Part shown: positions 4,571 to 5,809 of the stretch, in pieces | How positions within the stretch are numbered: the first letter of the stretch is position 1 | How the letters are laid out: every line of letters begins with the position of its first letter | NCBI GenBank assembly: GCA_020724185.1 | Contig: DYHL01000170.1 | Location: 1 to 5,809 of the forward strand | Direction of reading: 5' to 3' | DNA: 5,809 bases | Origin: Candidatus Nitrosymbiomonas sp. | GTDB lineage: Bacteria > Sysuimicrobiota > Sysuimicrobiia > Sysuimicrobiales > Humicultoraceae | Notes under the pieces: generated by a model | What the model saw: only the letters and a program-made list of their open reading frames with translations | What the model was told of the DNA's origin: nothing | The model's database searches: none | Position numbers and translations under genes: made by a program

Positions 4571-5306
4571 GCGGGATCTCGGGGATAGGTGGTGGGCGCC
4601 GCTTGTGCTCGCTTGCGGCGTGCATGCGCTCGATTCGCGCCCGGAACGCCGCTGGCGCCGTTCCGGTGAGGAGGTACGCGTCGAGATCGGCGTAGGTCAG
4701 CCCCATCTCACCCTCGTCGGTCTGGCCAGGCCACAGCCCGGCGCTCGGGGTGCGCTCGACGATATCCTGCGGCACTCCCAGGTAAGCAGCCAGCTCGCGC
4801 ACCTCGGACTTCACGAGGCCGCCGATGGGCTGCAAGTCCACGCCGCCGTCGCCGTGCTTGGTGAAGTATCCAACATAGGCCTCGCTGCGGTTGCCGGTGC
4901 CGACCACCAGCCGGTTGAGCCGGTTAGCGAAGTAGTAGAGCGTTGCCATCCGCAGTTGGGGTCGCTGGTTGGCCAGCGCCATGGGGTGATCCGCAGGCGG
5001 CCCCGACGCGCTCAGCGCCGCGGTCAGCGCATCGAGTACCGCGTCGAGTACAACCGTGGTGTGCGGCAGGGCCAGCGCCGCGCAGACCGATTCGGCGTCC
5101 TCGATGTCGCGCGGGTCGCTGTGACATGGGATCACGACGCCCAGCGTCGTTCCCGGGAATGCGCGCAGGCAGAGCGCCGCAACGGCCGCGGAGTCCACCC
5201 CTCCTGAAATGCCCACGACCGCGCCCAGCGCTCCGGCCTCGCCTGCCCGCTCGCGCAGCCAGGCGATCAGGCGCTCCGACACCTCTTGTGGGGACCTCTG
5301 CGGCAT
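4566..5306 (-). CDS. nadE: NH3-dependent NAD+ synthetase NadE
   Basis: NadE makes NAD+ from deamido-NAD+, ATP and ammonia in the last step of NAD biosynthesis, in the cytosol. At 246 residues the protein has only the synthetase domain and lacks the N-terminal glutaminase of longer NadE proteins, so ammonia is the expected nitrogen donor. The PP-loop SGGVDSA (34-40) binds ATP pyrophosphate. GTGNRSEAYVGYFTKHGDGG (136-155), PIGGLVKSEVRELA (160-173), TPSAGLWPGQTDEGEMGL (186-203) and the terminal HKR (234-236) are the family's substrate and ATP contacts. The ATG at 5306 directly abuts the stop codon of the upstream lipoprotein gene, so the two are probably cotranscribed and coupled. No separate Shine-Dalgarno sequence is visible. 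The stop codon lies within a 32-bp direct repeat. Confidence 0.95.
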   Translation of the reverse strand: MPQRSPQEVSERLIAWLRERAGEAGALGAVVGISGGVDSAAVAALCLRAFPGTTLGVVIPCHSDPRDIEDAESVCAALALPHTTVVLDAVLDALTAALSASGPPADHPMALANQRPQLRMATLYYFANRLNRLVVGTGNRSEAYVGYFTKHGDGGVDLQPIGGLVKSEVRELAAYLGVPQDIVERTPSAGLWPGQTDEGEMGLTYADLDAYLLTGTAPAAFRARIERMHAASEHKRRPPPIPEIPR

Positions 5307-5702
5307 CTACTGAGATGGCACGCGATGGGTGTAGGTGACCAGGCCGAACTCGCGCGTGGTGGAGGACCGGTGCACCACTCTGTCCCCTACCATTACCTGA
5401 ATGCCGAGCTCGCCGGCGTCCGTGCGCTTCTGCATCGTGACCGAGAACGCCTGCACAGCATTGAACGCCAGGCGGGAAGGTACGACGCCGGTTACGCGCT
5501 TGGATTCGCCGAGCTCCCCGTAGGAGCCCTCGAACCGCAGCCCCGAGGTCCCGTAGACCTCGATCACCACCGGTACAGCCGGCCGCGGGCTCGGCTGCGG
5601 GATGAGGGGCTCGATGCTGCCCCCCCGCCGGCCAGGCGCCCGGCAGGACGCGGTTGCGGCGATTACGCCAACCAGTACCACGAGCAGGGCGATACGCTTC
5701 AT
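5307..5702 (-). CDS. Small secreted lipoprotein of unknown function
   Basis: The 131-residue product begins MKR, followed by a hydrophobic stretch (about 4-18) and a Cys at position 20 in the context ATASC, a slightly unusual lipobox (Thr at -3). It should therefore be exported and lipid-anchored. A Pro/Arg-rich linker (21-44) leads to a beta-rich domain with VVIEVYGTSGLRFEGSYGE (46-64) and IQVMVGDRVVHRSSTTREFG (101-120). The pattern loosely resembles MmpS-like or related beta-sandwich lipoproteins, but this is only a shape-level impression and no function is assigned. An in-frame extension to a TTG at 5768 is possible, but the ATG at 5702 gives a proper signal peptide. Its TAG stop is immediately followed by the nadE ATG. 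A strong AAGGAGG (5739-5733) lies 30 nt upstream of the ATG, oddly far. Confidence 0.72.
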   Translation of the reverse strand: MKRIALLVVLVGVIAATASCRAPGRRGGSIEPLIPQPSPRPAVPVVIEVYGTSGLRFEGSYGELGESKRVTGVVPSRLAFNAVQAFSVTMQKRTDAGELGIQVMVGDRVVHRSSTTREFGLVTYTHRVPSQ

Positions 5703-5809
5703 GGTTAGGCCGTTTCGCAGCGGCCAGGCCAACCTCCTTCCGGGGTTTGCTATGGAGTAGTGTCTCAAACTTGCCGAGGTGAGAGGCGGTAGGCTCGGCC
5801 TTGGTCTTC
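5703..5809 (-). other. Leader region upstream of the lipoprotein gene; possible tail of another gene
   Basis: On the minus strand one frame is open from the right edge and stops at TGA (5767-5765), reading EDQGRAYRLSPRQV. This could be the last 14 codons of an upstream gene but is too short to identify. An inverted repeat GCCGAG/CTCGGC (5798-5772) with a 15-nt loop is followed by AAGTTTG, at best a weak terminator. The AAGGAGG at 5739-5733 looks like a Shine-Dalgarno sequence without a well-placed ATG or GTG. No convincing promoter is seen. Confidence 0.3.

Noticed and set aside
5772..5798. Intrinsic terminator near the right edge
   Set aside because: There is only a 6-bp stem with a 15-nt loop and no real T-run, which is too weak to call.

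Overview
This is a GC-rich bacterial window in which every gene I can support reads on the minus strand, so transcription runs from high to low coordinates. The T-box leader motif, the ammonia-dependent NadE and the aspartokinase of the two-ACT, alpha/beta type suggest a high-GC Terrabacteria-like lineage (high-GC Firmicutes, Chloroflexi-related or a candidate phylum). That placement is an inference with low confidence.

In transcription order the layout is as follows. (1) A small signal-peptide lipoprotein (5702-5307) abuts nadE, the NH3-dependent NAD+ synthetase (5306-4566), with no gap. (2) Two tandem nucleotidyltransferase/HEPN modules follow. The first is an MNT-type antitoxin gene (4538-4200) overlapping a 62-codon HEPN remnant (4203-4015) that has lost its middle, including the RNase motif. 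The second is an intact type VII toxin-antitoxin pair, mntA (3975-3553) and hepT (3545-3099). The first module is bounded by two nearly identical 32-bp direct repeats, and the outer copy contains the nadE stop codon. (3) The 3' half of a T-box riboswitch (stem III, antiterminator and T-box motif, terminator; 3121-3055) overlaps the hepT stop codon and leads into the next gene. (4) A continuous 708-codon gene (3001-875) encodes homoserine kinase (ThrB) fused to aspartate kinase (LysC), two enzymes of the threonine pathway. Its KFGGTS motif is altered, and a strong internal ribosome binding site could produce a free regulatory beta subunit. (5) An 85-nt gap with a possible -10 box precedes the start of mfd, the transcription-repair coupling factor (789-1), which runs off the left edge.

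The main story is the collision of a toxin-antitoxin island with an amino-acid regulatory leader. The specifier stem (Stem I) expected upstream of the T-box core is not visible where it should be, because that space is occupied by hepT coding sequence. The riboswitch therefore looks beheaded, or else it is embedded in a toxin gene. The other leads are the unusual ThrB-LysC fusion with its remodelled phosphate loop, and the repeat-bounded antitoxin cassette with a disarmed toxin.
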